DNA of 64,000 nucleotides. It comes from Burkholderia lata (GTDB taxonomy: Bacteria > Pseudomonadota > Gammaproteobacteria > Burkholderiales > Burkholderiaceae). Position 1 is the stretch's first letter, and each line of letters opens with the position of its first letter. Positions 53,484 to 64,000 of this stretch are shown piece by piece. The position numbers and the translations under genes are program-made. The notes under the pieces are model-generated. The model worked only from the letters and a program-made list of their open reading frames with translations. It ran no database searches and had not been told where the DNA came from. Location of the stretch: contig NZ_CABVQK010000014.1 of the NCBI RefSeq assembly GCF_902499335.1, positions 62,001 to 126,000 on the forward strand, written 5' to 3'.

Positions 53484-54668
53484 ATGCCCTTGAACGATTA
53501 TCCGATCGACTCGCTGATGTACATCACGAACCGCCCCGACATCGTGTTTACGCACGGCAAGGGTTCGTGGCTCTACGATCACTCGGGCAAGCGCTATCTG
53601 GACTTCATCCAGGGCTGGGCCGTCAACAGTCTCGGCCACTGCAACGAAGGCATCGTCGAAGCGCTGAAGACGCAGGCCGAAAAGCTGCTGAACCCGTCGC
53701 CCGCGTTCTACAACGAACCGATGGCGAAGCTCGCGGGCCTGCTCACGCAGCACAGCGTGTTCGACAAGGTGTTCTTCACGAACAGCGGCGCGGAAGCGAA
53801 CGAAGGCGCGATCAAGCTCGCGCGCAAGTGGGGCCGCAAGTTCAAGAACGGCGCGTACGAGATCATCACGTTCGACCACAGCTTCCACGGCCGCACGCTC
53901 GCGACGATGTCGGCCAGCGGCAAGCCGGGCTGGGACACGATCTACGCGCCGCAGGTGCCGGGCTTCCCGAAGGCCGAGCTGAACGACATCAACTCGGTCG
54001 AGAAGCTGATCACCGACAAGACCGTCGCGGTGATGCTCGAGCCGATCCAGGGTGAAGGCGGCGTGATTCCGGCAACGCGCGAATTCATGCAGGCACTGCG
54101 CGCGCTGACGAAGCAGCACAACCTGCTGCTGATCGTCGACGAAGTGCAAAGCGGCTGCGGCCGCGCGGGCACGCTGTTCGCGTACGAACTGTCCGGCATC
54201 GAGCCGGACGTCATGACGCTCGCGAAAGGCATCGGCGGCGGCGCCCCGCTCGGCGCGCTGCTGTCGAAGGCCGAGTTCGCGGTGTTCGAGGCCGGCGACC
54301 AGGGCGGCACATACAACGGCAACCCGCTGATGACGGCGGTCGGCTATTCGGTGATCTCGCAGCTCGTCGCGCCGGGCTTCCTCGAAGGCGTGCGTGCGCG
54401 CAGCGAATACCTGAAGCGCCGGCTGCTCGAGCTGTCGGAAGAGCGCGGCTTCGAAGGCGAACGCGGCGAAGGCTTGCTGCGCGCGCTGCTGCTCGGCAAG
54501 GACATCGGCCCGCAGATCGTCGAGAAGGCGCGCGACATGCAGCCCGACGGCCTGCTGCTGAACGCCGCGCGGCCGAACCTGCTGCGCTTCATGCCCGCAC
54601 TGAACGTGACGACCGAAGAGATCGACCAGATGATGGCGATGCTGCGCTCGGTTCTCGACACGCTCTAA
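53484..54668 (+). CDS. argD: Class III aminotransferase, acetylornithine aminotransferase-like
   Basis: A PLP enzyme of 394 residues. It starts MPLNDYPIDSLMYITNRPDI with GSWLYDHSGKRYLDFIQGWAVNSLGH, has the cofactor loop FFTNSGAEANEGAIKLAR, and the PLP lysine in TLAKGIGGGAPLGA. LIVDEVQSGCGRAGTLFAYE is the aminotransferase signature. ArgD interconverts N-acetylornithine and the semialdehyde in arginine synthesis; ornithine-type or other omega-amino substrates are possible and not separable by eye. It follows the leader and terminator described above and is followed after 13 bases by a GNAT acetyltransferase. Confidence 0.82.
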   Translation: MPLNDYPIDSLMYITNRPDIVFTHGKGSWLYDHSGKRYLDFIQGWAVNSLGHCNEGIVEALKTQAEKLLNPSPAFYNEPMAKLAGLLTQHSVFDKVFFTNSGAEANEGAIKLARKWGRKFKNGAYEIITFDHSFHGRTLATMSASGKPGWDTIYAPQVPGFPKAELNDINSVEKLITDKTVAVMLEPIQGEGGVIPATREFMQALRALTKQHNLLLIVDEVQSGCGRAGTLFAYELSGIEPDVMTLAKGIGGGAPLGALLSKAEFAVFEAGDQGGTYNGNPLMTAVGYSVISQLVAPGFLEGVRARSEYLKRRLLELSEERGFEGERGEGLLRALLLGKDIGPQIVEKARDMQPDGLLLNAARPNLLRFMPALNVTTEEIDQMMAMLRSVLDTL

Positions 54669-54681
54669 GGAGACCGCCGCG

Positions 54682-55137
54682 ATGGATGCCGCCGCCGATG
54701 CTGTCGCAATCCGCCCGTTCGAACGCGCCGACACCGATGCCGTGCTCGCGGTATGGCGCGACGCGTTCCCGCAGTACGACGAAGCCGGTGCGCCGCCGCA
54801 CCGCGATCCGCTGCGATCGATCGAGCTGAAGCTCGCGACGCAGCCGGAACTGTTCTTCGTCGCGACCAGCGGCGCGCGAGTGGTCGGCACGCTGATGGCG
54901 GGTTTCGATGGACATCGCGGCTGGCTCTACTCGTTCGGCGTATCGAACGACGCGCGGCGGCTCGGCGTCGGCCGCGCACTGATCGCGCATGCGGAACGCG
55001 CGCTCGCCGCGCGCGGCTGCCTGAAGGTCAACCTGCAGGTGCTGCCCGGCAACGACGACGCGTGCCGCTTCTACGCGGCACTCGGCTATCGCGTCGAGGA
55101 ACGCATCTCGTTCGGCAAGACGCTGCCGGCCGCGTGA
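54682..55137 (+). CDS. GNAT family N-acetyltransferase
   Basis: A protein of 151 residues. The acetyl-CoA motif is RRLGVGRALIAHAERALAAR (V/I-x-R-x-x-G-x-G/A type); the remaining strands end YRVEERISFGKTL. It resembles YpeA-like acetyltransferases. The start is 13 bases after the aminotransferase, so the two are probably one transcript. Acetyl transfer to an amino acid or ornithine-like compound would fit the neighbour but is speculation. It is convergent with the DUF2278 gene. Confidence 0.9.
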   Translation: MDAAADAVAIRPFERADTDAVLAVWRDAFPQYDEAGAPPHRDPLRSIELKLATQPELFFVATSGARVVGTLMAGFDGHRGWLYSFGVSNDARRLGVGRALIAHAERALAARGCLKVNLQVLPGNDDACRFYAALGYRVEERISFGKTLPAA

Positions 55138-55161
55138 AGCGCAGGCCGGCAGCCGGCCATC

Positions 55162-55833
55162 TCAGCGCGTGATCGGCCCCGCACCCGGCAGCGGATTGCC
55201 GAGCGCGTCGGTCGGCACGGCCTGCTTCTCGAACGCGGCGAAATAGGCGGCCCACTGCGTGTCGCTCACGCGCACGATCAGCGCGCCGTCCTGCCAGATG
55301 TCGTTGTGATCGTTGTGGTCGTCGCCCGCGCGGTGCAGGTAGTTCGCGCCGGTCGAACCCTGGTTCATGTGCGTGTCGTGGATGCCGTTGCCTTCCGCAT
55401 ACGAACGGCCGAACACGACGACGTCGAGCCCCTGCGACTGCGCGGCGTTCACGAGCCGCAGCAGCGACGGGATCGGCTCCGGATTCTCGGTGCCGTCCAT
55501 CACGGCGCTTGCGCGCCATGTGCCCGTTTCGTTCAGGATGTCGCTGCGCATGTAGTCGAGCGCGGGCAGCGCGGCCTGCCCCGTCAGGTCCGTATAGCCT
55601 TCGGCCGCGGCCGCGAGCGTCTGCGTGATCGGGTGGTGGAAATCGTAGACGAGCTTGTAGTTCAGCAGGTCGTCTGCGTCGCTGGTGCCGACGTTGATCG
55701 CGACGTCCCAGTCGCCTCCCGGCAGCGCCAGCGTCAGGTGGATGTGATACTGGATCTCGCTGCCGTGCGGCGAGCCCTTCAGCTTCGCCACCGATGTCAC
55801 CTTCGCCTTCACGAAACCGTAGTCCAGACTCAT
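55162..55833 (-). CDS. DUF2278 (YukJ-like) family protein
   Basis: A protein of 223 residues with the family pattern MSLDYGFVKAKVTSVAKLKG, HIHLTLALPGGDWDVAINVG and the HDTHMNQGSTGANYLHRAGD loop, then HNDHNDIWQDGALIV. The conserved Asp/His residues suggest a metal-binding hydrolase-like fold, but no reaction is known. No signal peptide is visible. It stands alone: the GNAT gene ends 24 bases before its stop codon and the liv terminator lies 168 bases upstream of its start. Confidence 0.85.
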   Translation of the reverse strand: MSLDYGFVKAKVTSVAKLKGSPHGSEIQYHIHLTLALPGGDWDVAINVGTSDADDLLNYKLVYDFHHPITQTLAAAAEGYTDLTGQAALPALDYMRSDILNETGTWRASAVMDGTENPEPIPSLLRLVNAAQSQGLDVVVFGRSYAEGNGIHDTHMNQGSTGANYLHRAGDDHNDHNDIWQDGALIVRVSDTQWAAYFAAFEKQAVPTDALGNPLPGAGPITR

Positions 55834-56000
55834 GCGTGCTCTCCGTGTCCCGATGGGCCGTCGATGCTACACGGCCCGTGTGTCGGTTTGCGGGCGACCG
55901 GCTGCGGGCGACCACTCCATCGCTCCCGCGCCGCGTGCGCGGCGCAACAGTCGAATGGAGTCACGCACCCCCACACAAGTTCGACCCGAATCGCACGACA

Positions 56001-56038
56001 CGAAAAAAAAGGCTGCCACGGCATCCCGTGACAGCCTT
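56001..56038 (-). terminator. Intrinsic terminator of the liv operon
   Basis: On the minus strand AGGCTG-x-CACGG pairs with CCGTG-x-CAGCCT around a 4-base loop (about 56010-56037), and eight T follow. It ends the livH-livM-livG-livF transcript, 69 bases after the livF stop codon. Confidence 0.85.
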
Positions 56039-56106
56039 TCGAAAGCCCGTGTGCGACGCGCCCGGCATCCGCCGTCGCGCGCCACCGGGCCCGCTCATTC
56101 ACTCAC

Positions 56107-56822
<716 letters not shown>

Positions 56823-56823
<1 letters not shown>

Positions 56824-57599
56824 CAGTGCACCCCTGCGCCGAGATATGCCTCAATCACCTTCGGATTCTTCTGCACGTCCTGCGGCAGACCCTCGGCGAT
56901 CACCTTGCCGTAATCGAGCACCGTCATCCGGTTGCACAGCCCCATCACGAGCTTCACGTCGTGCTCGATCAGGAGAATCGTGCGGCCGTCCGAGCGGATC
57001 TTGTCGAGCAGGCGCGTGAGTTCGACCTTCTCGGTCGCGTTCATCCCGGCCGCCGGCTCATCGAGCGCGAGCAGCTTCGGGTCGGTGGCCAGTGCACGCG
57101 CGATCTCGAGACGGCGCTGGTGGCCGTACGACAGGTTGCGCGACGTGTAGTCCGCGTACTGCAGCACGCCGACGTATTCGAGCAGCTCGATCGCGCGTTC
57201 CTTGATCTCGCGCTCTTCCTGGCGTTCGGCCGGCGTCTGGAACACCGCGCCGAGCAGCCCGTGCTTGGTGCGCACGTGGCGGCCCACCATCACGTTCTCG
57301 AGGGCCGTCATCCCGCCGAACAGGCGGATGTTCTGGAACGTGCGCGCGATGCCCGTCTTCGCGACCTGATGCACCGCGGTCGGCTTGTATTCCGTGCCGT
57401 CGAGCTTGAACTCGCCGGAGTCCGGCGTGTAGAGGCCCGTGATCACGTTGAAGAACGTCGTCTTGCCGGCGCCGTTCGGGCCGATCAGCCCGTAGATCTC
57501 GCCTTCCTTGATCTGCAGGCCGACATCGGACAGCGCCTGCAGGCCGCCGAAGCGCTTGTTCACGCCCTGCACGGACAGTCGGATTTGTTTGTCGCTCAT
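56823..57599 (-). CDS. livG: Branched-chain amino-acid ABC transporter ATPase LivG
   Basis: An ATPase of 258 residues. Walker A GPNGAGKTTFFNVITG is near residue 39, the signature LSYGHQRRLEIARALA follows, and Walker B is LLALDEPAAGMN. NATE-KVELT and the longer C-terminal region are typical of LivG over LivF. The start has a clear reading frame MSDKQIRLSVQGVNKRFGG. livM ends 23 bases upstream. Confidence 0.94.
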
Positions 57600-57622
57600 G
57601 TGTATATCCCCTTGTCCGTAGG

Positions 57623-58792
<1,170 letters not shown>

Positions 58793-58810
58793 GTTGTTTG
58801 CTCCCTTCCG

Positions 58811-59761
58811 TTACGCGCGATCCGCGACACGTTCGCCCAGCAGGCCGGACGGACGGAACACCAGCACGATGATCAGCACGATGAAGGCGAACACGTCCTG
58901 GTAGTTACTGCCGAATACGCCGCCCGTGAGGTTGCCGATGTAGCCGGCCCCGAGCTGCTCGATCAGGCCGAGCAGCACGCCGCCGACCATCGCACCGCCG
59001 AGGTTGCCGATCCCGCCCAGCACCGCGGCCGTGAACGCCTTCATGCCGGGGATGAAGCCCATGTAGAAGTGCACGTTGCCGTATTCGGATGCAATCATCA
59101 CGCCGGCCAGCGCGGCGAGCGCGGAACCGATCATGAACGTCGCGGAGATCACGAAGTTCGGGTTCACGCCCATCAGGCTTGCGGTGTTCGGGCTTTCGGC
59201 GATCGCGCGCATCGCGCGGCCGAGCTTGGTCTTGTGCACGAGCAGGAGCAGGCCACCCATCACGATGAACGCCACCGCGATGATCACGATTTCAGTGACC
59301 GAGATCACGGCGCCGGGCGTCGTGTCGGTCGCCTTGATCACGTTGATCGGATCGGTCGGCAGCAATTGCGGGAACGGCAGCGGGTTGCGCGACCAGATGA
59401 TCATCGCGGCGGTCTGCAGCAGGATCGACACGCCGATCGCGGTGATCAGCGGGGCGAGGCGCGGTGCGCGACGCAGCGGCCGGTATGCGACCCGTTCGAT
59501 CGTGAAGCCGACGAATGCACAGACGACTGCGGCAATGCCCAGGCCGATCGTCAGCGTCGCGACGTTGCCGAGTCCGGGGAAATGGTTCTGCAGCACGGTG
59601 ATGGCCGACAGCGCGACCATCGCGCCGATCATCAGCACGTCGCCATGCGCGAAGTTGATGATGCCGAGAATGCCGTACACCATCGTGTAGCCCAACGCGA
59701 TGATGGCGTAGACACTGCCGAGCACCAGCCCGTTGAGAACCTGCTGGACGAAAATATCCAT
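58811..59761 (-). CDS. livH: Branched-chain amino-acid ABC transporter permease LivH
   Basis: A permease of 316 residues. It starts MDIFVQQVLNGLVLGSVYAI, the LivH N-terminus, followed by GYTMVYGILGIINFAHGDV, and ends with FRPSGLLGERVADRA. AAGGG-type ribosome site AAGGAG lies 8 bases before the ATG. It is the first gene of the livHMGF operon; 211 bases separate it from the decayed binding-protein gene and its terminator, and that gap holds nothing else that I can identify. Confidence 0.94.
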   Translation of the reverse strand: MDIFVQQVLNGLVLGSVYAIIALGYTMVYGILGIINFAHGDVLMIGAMVALSAITVLQNHFPGLGNVATLTIGLGIAAVVCAFVGFTIERVAYRPLRRAPRLAPLITAIGVSILLQTAAMIIWSRNPLPFPQLLPTDPINVIKATDTTPGAVISVTEIVIIAVAFIVMGGLLLLVHKTKLGRAMRAIAESPNTASLMGVNPNFVISATFMIGSALAALAGVMIASEYGNVHFYMGFIPGMKAFTAAVLGGIGNLGGAMVGGVLLGLIEQLGAGYIGNLTGGVFGSNYQDVFAFIVLIIVLVFRPSGLLGERVADRA

Positions 59762-59927
59762 TTAAAGCTCCTTGGCCCGTGCTGCCGGAGGACGTTGCGC
59801 CCCGCGGGTAAGCGAGGAATCGCGCCTTCTCGGCGACACTGCGGGTACTAGTCGATACCGGTAAGGGTGGATCGTCCCGGCGCGCGCCGCCCGGCCTGTA
59901 CGGCCGGACCTGCCGCCGGAGCGGATA

Positions 59928-59960
59928 CAAAAACGGCACCGCACTGTTCCGGTGCCGTCA
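59928..59960 (-). terminator. Intrinsic terminator between the livK remnant and livH
   Basis: ACGGCACC (minus strand from 59958) pairs with GGTGCCGT across a 10-base loop (59933-59958) and is followed by TTTTTG. It lies 13 bases after the livK remnant stop codon. Confidence 0.82.
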
Positions 59961-59972
59961 TGAGTCCCGTCG

Positions 59973-60650
59973 CTAAATCGTCACGACATCGAGGACGGTG
60001 TTCGTGGCCTCCTTGAAGTCGTGGGGCAGCATGCCGAGACGGCCATCGTCCGGTTGCCCGGCATCCGTGCCTTTTCCCGCCCGGTGCGAGGCAAGCCCCG
60101 CACCCGGGCAGATCGGATTCCGTGCCGCGCTACCTCGCAAGGCACCGCGAACGCTGCGCCCGACATTCGTCAGGACTGCGTCGGAATCCATCGTACGAAC
60201 CAGACCGCGCGCCGCGACATCATTGCTCGCGGCAACGCGCTGTTTCGTCGAATCGAATTGAAAGGGGGCCGGCGACATCGGCACGCTGCCCGCATCGCCG
60301 GGCACCATGGCCGGCATGCGTCGATCGGCGTGCACGGTTGCTGTCGTGCCACGACCGGCGGCTTCCTGCGTTGCAACCTGCGTGCCCGCTGCCTGACCGT
60401 TCACCAGGCCAAGCGCGTTGATTTCCTCGATCGCCAAACGTGCCCCGTTTTCCTTGTCCTTGCCCAATTGCGCGATGCGGCACGCGAACGGTGCCGCACG
60501 AACGGTTCCGGCGACGCGCACGCCGCTGGCCGTCGGTGCCGCGAACACCGCAGCCTTCCTCCCCGCCCCGTCGTCGCTCTTTTTGCTGCAGCCGGCAAGC
60601 ATTGCAACCGGTGCGGCGACGGACACGGCGTAAGCCAACTTCACATGCAT
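59973..60650 (-). pseudogene. Decayed branched-chain amino-acid binding protein (livK-like)
   Basis: An open frame of 225 residues that starts like an intact lipoprotein binding protein: MHVKLAYAVSVAAPVAMLAG with Cys of LAGC and SKKSDDGAG. It keeps AQLGKDKENGARLAIEEINA, which is close to the LivJ/LivK N-terminus. The rest is shorter than the family (about 370 residues) and shows only scattered family words: GDAGSVPMSP, then GLVRTMDSDAVLTN, then PHDFKEATNTVLDVV. I read it as a gene that has lost internal blocks while the frame stayed open. A short paralogue is the alternative. It is in the usual place for livK, before livHMGF. Confidence 0.65.
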
Positions 60651-60862
60651 TGAGTGGTCTCCCGCGCCTTGCCAAAACCCGATTTCAAAGCCATTCAGGC
60701 CTGAAAACGGGCGCATTGTAACTCCATTTATAGGACGCCAATAATCCTGATTCGATGGGGTTTTCCTGCATTGCAACCAAATTTGAGAGACGCTTGCGAA
60801 CGCGTGGAGCAACCCGGTTGCACCATGCACGCCGATAATGGTTGCGATTGCAATTCCGGCGG

Positions 60863-60895
60863 GCAAAAAAAAGCGCGCCGGGAGGCGCGCTTCAG
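60863..60895 (-). terminator. Intrinsic terminator of ispH
   Basis: On the minus strand GCGCGCC (from 60890) pairs with GGCGCGC around a 4-base loop (about 60873-60890), and eight T follow. It lies 29 bases after the ispH stop codon. The 269-base gap (60651-60919) upstream of the livK remnant holds nothing else identified. Confidence 0.85.
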
Positions 60896-60919
60896 TGTTC
60901 CGAGGATGCGATGCGGCAA

Positions 60920-61900
60920 TCAGGCAGCGGGAGGCAGGTTCAACCCGCGCGGCAGCGGAAACGACACATTTTCCTCGATGCCGTCGAGCGCGCGGACGTT
61001 GCGCACGCCGAGCTCGCGCAGCCGCGCGATCACGGCCTGGGCGAGCACTTCGGGCGCCGACGCGCCGGCCGTCACGCCGATGCGGCGCTTGCCCGCGACC
61101 CATGCCGGATCGATCTGGTCGGGCGCATCGACCATGTATGCATCCACGCCGCGCTTCTCGGCCACTTCCCGCAGGCGGCTCGAATTCGAGCTGTTCGGGC
61201 TGCCGACGACGATCACGACATCGCACTGCGGCGCCATGAACTTCACCGCATCCTGGCGGTTCTGCGTCGCGTAGCAGATGTCCTGCTTCTTCGGCTCGCG
61301 GATCTTCGGGTACTTGGCCTTCAACGCCCCGATGATCTCGGCCGCGTCGTCGACGGACAGCGTCGTCTGCGTGACGAGCGCGATGCGCTCGGGATCGGCG
61401 AGCTCGAGCTTCTGCACGTCCTCGACGCTCTCGACGAGATGCATGCCGCGCTCGACCTGCCCCATCGTGCCCTCGACTTCCGGATGGCCCTTGTGCCCGA
61501 TCATGACGATGTCGACGCCGTCCTGGCGCATCTTCGCCACTTCGACGTGCACCTTCGTGACGAGCGGGCAGGTCGCGTCGTAAATGCGCAACCCGCGCAC
61601 GTCGGCCTCGTCGCGCACGGCCTTCGACACGCCATGCGCGCTGAAGATCACGGTATTGCCGGCCGGCACTTCCTCGAGTTCCTCGACGAAGATCGCGCCT
61701 TTCTTCTTCAGATCCTCGACCACGTACTTGTTGTGGACGATCTCGTGACGGACGTAAATCGGCGCACCGTGCATCGCGATTGCGCGCTCGACGATCTCGA
61801 TCGCGCGATCGACGCCCGCGCAGAAACCGCGCGGCTGGGCCAGCAGGATTTCAGCGTCGGCTGCGACGGTCTGCCCGGACAGCGTATCGGTGGTGCTCAT
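60920..61900 (-). CDS. ispH: 4-Hydroxy-3-methylbut-2-enyl diphosphate reductase
   Basis: The last enzyme of the MEP pathway, giving IPP and DMAPP. The protein has 326 residues from the ATG at 61900. The three [4Fe-4S] cysteines are in [31 protein letters not shown] and [33 protein letters not shown] is a substrate-side motif. The frame stays open far upstream through fkpB, but [18 protein letters not shown] is the natural start, 3 bases after the fkpB stop codon. The fkpB-ispH pair is a common arrangement. Confidence 0.95.
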   Translation of the reverse strand: MSTTDTLSGQTVAADAEILLAQPRGFCAGVDRAIEIVERAIAMHGAPIYVRHEIVHNKYVVEDLKKKGAIFVEELEEVPAGNTVIFSAHGVSKAVRDEADVRGLRIYDATCPLVTKVHVEVAKMRQDGVDIVMIGHKGHPEVEGTMGQVERGMHLVESVEDVQKLELADPERIALVTQTTLSVDDAAEIIGALKAKYPKIREPKKQDICYATQNRQDAVKFMAPQCDVVIVVGSPNSSNSSRLREVAEKRGVDAYMVDAPDQIDPAWVAGKRRIGVTAGASAPEVLAQAVIARLRELGVRNVRALDGIEENVSFPLPRGLNLPPAA

Positions 61901-61902
61901 GA

Positions 61903-62358
61903 TTACAGGATTCCGATGATTTTCACTTCGAACGTGAGCGCTTGGCCCGCGAGCGGATGATTGAAGTCGAACAGTGCCGAGGTCTCGCTGACTTCCTTCA
62001 GCACCCCCGCGTAACGGCCGCCGTCCGGCGCGTTGAACTCGATCAGTTCGCCCGGCGTGAAATCGTCGCCGACCATGCCGTTCTCGCGCAGCGTCGACAG
62101 CGTGACGCGCTGGAGCATGTCGGGATTGCGGGGACCGAACCCCTGTTCGGGCGTTAGCTGAAAAGTCGAATGGTCGCCCACCCTGAGCCCGATCAGAATC
62201 TGTTCCAGCGACGGCGCCAGTTGCCCCGCGCCGAGCAGCAGCGTGGCCGGCTTGTCGGTGAAGGTGTTGACGATATCGGCGCCGTCGGCCAATGCCAGCC
62301 GGTAATGCAACGTGACGTGGGAACCGGGCTTCACTTCGGATAGATCGATGAGGCTCAT
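61903..62358 (-). CDS. fkpB: FKBP-type peptidyl-prolyl isomerase, SlpA/FkpB type
   Basis: A protein of 151 residues. It starts [20 protein letters not shown] with [20 protein letters not shown], and has [20 protein letters not shown] and [18 protein letters not shown], the SlpA signature. It catalyses proline isomerisation and holds an insert-in-flap chaperone domain. ispH follows after 2 bases on the same strand. The upstream gap of 135 bases to radC is the promoter area. Confidence 0.94.
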   Translation of the reverse strand: MSLIDLSEVKPGSHVTLHYRLALADGADIVNTFTDKPATLLLGAGQLAPSLEQILIGLRVGDHSTFQLTPEQGFGPRNPDMLQRVTLSTLRENGMVGDDFTPGELIEFNAPDGGRYAGVLKEVSETSALFDFNHPLAGQALTFEVKIIGIL

Positions 62359-62493
62359 GAATTACTCGTTCAGTCGGCGCCCGATACGGCCGAAAGGCCC
62401 GGCGCAAAGCCAATATTGTAAGTCACCTGAGCGCGCAAGGCGGAAAGTGCGACGACGTCGCGCAACCTGCCCGCCGCCAATGGAGTTTCAAGC

Positions 62494-63273
62494 ATGCTGT
62501 CACCCTGCCCTGCCCAGCCCCTGTCGCCCGTCGAATGCCGCGACACCGCCGATCTGCCCGCCGATCCGCCCGGCCGTGTGCTGCCGATGCGCCGGCGCAA
62601 GCGCCGTCCGGGCGACTGGCGGCCCGAACGCCCGCGCGAGCGATTGCTGGAGCGCGGGCCGGACGCGCTGACCGACGACGAGCTGATCGCCCTGCTGCTC
62701 GGCACGGGCAAGCCCGGGCACGATGTATTCGTCACCTCCCGCGCACTGGTCAAGCAATTCAAGTCGTTGCGCGGGCTGCTCGAGGCGACCGCCGACGATT
62801 TCGAGGCGCACCCCGGCATCGGACCCGCGCGCTCCGCGCGGCTGGTTGCGGTCACCGAGATCGCGCGGCGCGTGCTGAAGGAGAAAGCGCACGAGAAGCA
62901 GCAGATCGATTCGCCCGGCGCGGTCGAGGACTATCTGCGGCTGAAGATCGGCGCGCGTCCGTACGAAGTGTTCGCCGCGGTGTACCTCGACGCGCGTCAC
63001 GGCCTGATCGATATGGAGGAAATCACGCGCGGCTCGCTGACGCGCATGGCCGTCTACCCGCGCGAGATCGTGCGCCGCGCGATGACACACAACGCCGCGG
63101 CGCTGATCGTCGCGCACAACCATCCGTCGGGTGCGGTGCAGCCGAGCGCGGAAGACCGCCGCCTGACCCGGGTGCTGAAAGACGCCCTCGAACTCGTCGA
63201 CGTGCGGCTGCTCGATCACGTCGTGATCGGCACCGGCGACACTTTTTCATTCGCACGCGCCGGATGGCTGTAG
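62494..63273 (+). CDS. radC: RadC family protein (JAMM/MPN+ fold)
   Basis: A protein of 259 residues. The C-terminal JAMM motif [14 protein letters not shown] (His, His, Ser, Asp) is near residue 200, and an N-terminal helix-hairpin-helix region has [20 protein letters not shown]. RadC is conserved but its role is unproven; the old claim of DNA repair is doubted. The first 28 residues before the GTG at 62578 and the ATG at 62587 ([20 protein letters not shown]) are not family-like, so a shorter start is plausible. The gene precedes rpmB, a familiar order. Confidence 0.9.
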   Translation: MLSPCPAQPLSPVECRDTADLPADPPGRVLPMRRRKRRPGDWRPERPRERLLERGPDALTDDELIALLLGTGKPGHDVFVTSRALVKQFKSLRGLLEATADDFEAHPGIGPARSARLVAVTEIARRVLKEKAHEKQQIDSPGAVEDYLRLKIGARPYEVFAAVYLDARHGLIDMEEITRGSLTRMAVYPREIVRRAMTHNAAALIVAHNHPSGAVQPSAEDRRLTRVLKDALELVDVRLLDHVVIGTGDTFSFARAGWL

Positions 63274-63327
63274 ACTGTGGCCCGGCAGCCCACCCCCGGG
63301 CGCCGCGACGGCGATGCGAAATTAGGT

Positions 63328-63357
63328 TTGATTTTCCTGCGCTTTTTCTGCTAGAAT
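63328..63357 (+). promoter_or_regulatory. Promoter of rpmB-rpmG
   Basis: TTGATT (63328-63333) and TAGAAT (63352-63357) are 18 bases apart. The predicted start lies about 150 bases before rpmB, leaving a long leader that may carry regulatory structure. Confidence 0.6.
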
Positions 63358-63512
63358 CGCCGTCTGTATTTTTTCCAACCACAGTTCTAGCCATCGAAGG
63401 GCCTTGTCTGTAAGGGCTTCGGCGTTCTGAGTGCAGCCATGGATCACGTGGCGGTGCGATGGAACCTTCACCGGCGATCGAACCCCGAATTTAGCGTATT
63501 AGGAGTGCTCTC

Positions 63513-63746
63513 ATGGCACGCGTATGCCAAGTAACTGGGAAAGCGCCGATGAGCGGCAACAACGTTTCCCACGCCAACAACAAGACGAAGCGCCGCTTCC
63601 TGCCGAACCTGCAAAACCGCCGGTTCTGGGTGGAGAGCGAAAACCGCTGGGTGCGCCTGCGCGTCTCGAACGCCGGCCTGCGCCTGATCGACAAGAACGG
63701 CATCGATTCCGTGCTCGCTGACCTGCGCGCACGCGGCGAAGCCTAA
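63513..63746 (+). CDS. rpmB: 50S ribosomal protein L28
   Basis: A protein of 77 residues of the L28 family: [20 protein letters not shown] at the start, [20 protein letters not shown] in the middle and [21 protein letters not shown] near the end. The ribosome site GGAG lies 9 bases before the ATG. It is followed by rpmG after 17 bases. The order radC, rpmB, rpmG is widely conserved in proteobacteria. Confidence 0.97.
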
Positions 63747-63763
63747 GCCCAAGGAGCACAATC

Positions 63764-63931
63764 ATGGCAAAAGGCGCACGCGACAAGATCAAGCTTGAGT
63801 CGACCGCTGGTACGGGTCACTTCTACACGACCACGAAGAACAAGCGCAACATGCCGGAAAAGATGGCGATCAAGAAGTTCGATCCCGTCGTCCGCAAGCA
63901 TGTGGAATACAAAGAAACCAAGATCAAGTAA
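63764..63931 (+). CDS. rpmG: 50S ribosomal protein L33
   Basis: A protein of 55 residues: [20 protein letters not shown], then [20 protein letters not shown] and ending [10 protein letters not shown], the bacterial L33 pattern. No zinc-ribbon cysteines are present, so it is the C- form. The ribosome site AAGGAG lies 8 bases before the ATG. An intrinsic terminator follows 31 bases after the stop codon. Confidence 0.97.
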   Translation: MAKGARDKIKLESTAGTGHFYTTTKNKRNMPEKMAIKKFDPVVRKHVEYKETKIK

Positions 63932-63961
63932 TCTCCGGTTTCTGCCAGCCTGACGGCGACC

Positions 63962-63995
63962 GAAAAGCCCCGCACCTGCGGGGCTTTTTGTTTTG
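63962..63995 (+). terminator. Intrinsic terminator after rpmG
   Basis: AAAGCCCCGCA (63964-63974) pairs with TGCGGGGCTTT (63977-63987) around a 2-base loop and is followed by TTGTTTTG. It ends the rpmB-rpmG transcript at the right edge of the window. Confidence 0.9.
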
Positions 63996-64000
63996 CGCGC

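Noticed and set aside
60920-62413. A fused FkpB-IspH frame of 497 residues
   Set aside because: The upstream part is out of frame with fkpB and carries no domain; the ispH start at 61900 is clear.

Overview
The window is about 66-68% GC with dense short-gap genes, and its gene order and product set are typical of Burkholderia. Protein character (DUF3460, DUF2486, DUF934 in the cys cluster, radC-rpmB-rpmG, zapA followed by 6S RNA) points to the main chromosome of a Burkholderia cepacia complex strain. The species is not resolved by reading alone. Most of the window is ordinary core chromosome. I see no insertion sequence, prophage, CRISPR array or integrase.

Layout. 1-6.2 kb: the 3' end of metG, then the tamA-tamB outer-membrane translocation pair on the minus strand. 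6.5-9.1 kb: DUF3460, scpA, panC and panD on the plus strand. 9.2-10.8 kb: an orphan ParA-like ATPase, a DoxX protein and a small secreted peptide gene. 10.8-20.6 kb: a late-stage cobalamin cluster. It has cobQ on minus, cobU-cobD-cobC-btuF on plus as tightly overlapping genes, and a converging minus operon btuC-btuD-cobT-cobS-cobC headed by a cobalamin riboswitch. Together these take up corrinoid and carry out side-chain amidation, aminopropanol attachment and lower-ligand assembly. Early corrin-ring genes are absent.

20.7-33 kb: a ZapB-like protein with zapA, 6S RNA, an EVE protein, a SIMPL protein, lgt, a LysR regulator divergent from ilvD, a cytochrome c, DUF2486-holC-pepA on minus, and lptF-lptG-cbiX on plus. 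33.1-40.5 kb: assimilatory sulfate reduction (cobA, cysN, cysD, cysH, DUF934, cysI on minus) divergent from cysB. CobA and CbiX can supply siroheme for CysI. 40.5-42.2 kb: a periplasmic binding protein, tRNA-Leu(CAA) and a small lipoprotein.

42.2-50 kb is the most accessory-looking stretch: three LysR regulators, three short-chain dehydrogenases, an epoxide-hydrolase-like protein, DinB and CopC-like proteins. Each divergent LysR gene has a plausible dyad operator. 50-55.8 kb: rsuA, a 62-residue membrane protein, a YeeZ-like epimerase, an iron-sulfur flavin reductase, and an ArgD-like aminotransferase preceded by a structured leader with its own promoter and intrinsic terminator. 56-60.7 kb: the branched-chain amino-acid ABC transporter operon livHMGF, preceded by a decayed binding-protein gene and its terminator. 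60.9-64 kb: ispH-fkpB, radC, and rpmB-rpmG.

The least explained items are the leader before the ArgD-like gene (53.2-53.45 kb), the mutually exclusive hairpins after the B12 riboswitch, the decayed livK-like gene, and two small secreted or lipoprotein genes at 10.6 and 42.0 kb. All names rest on reading motifs and order by eye. No database search was possible.
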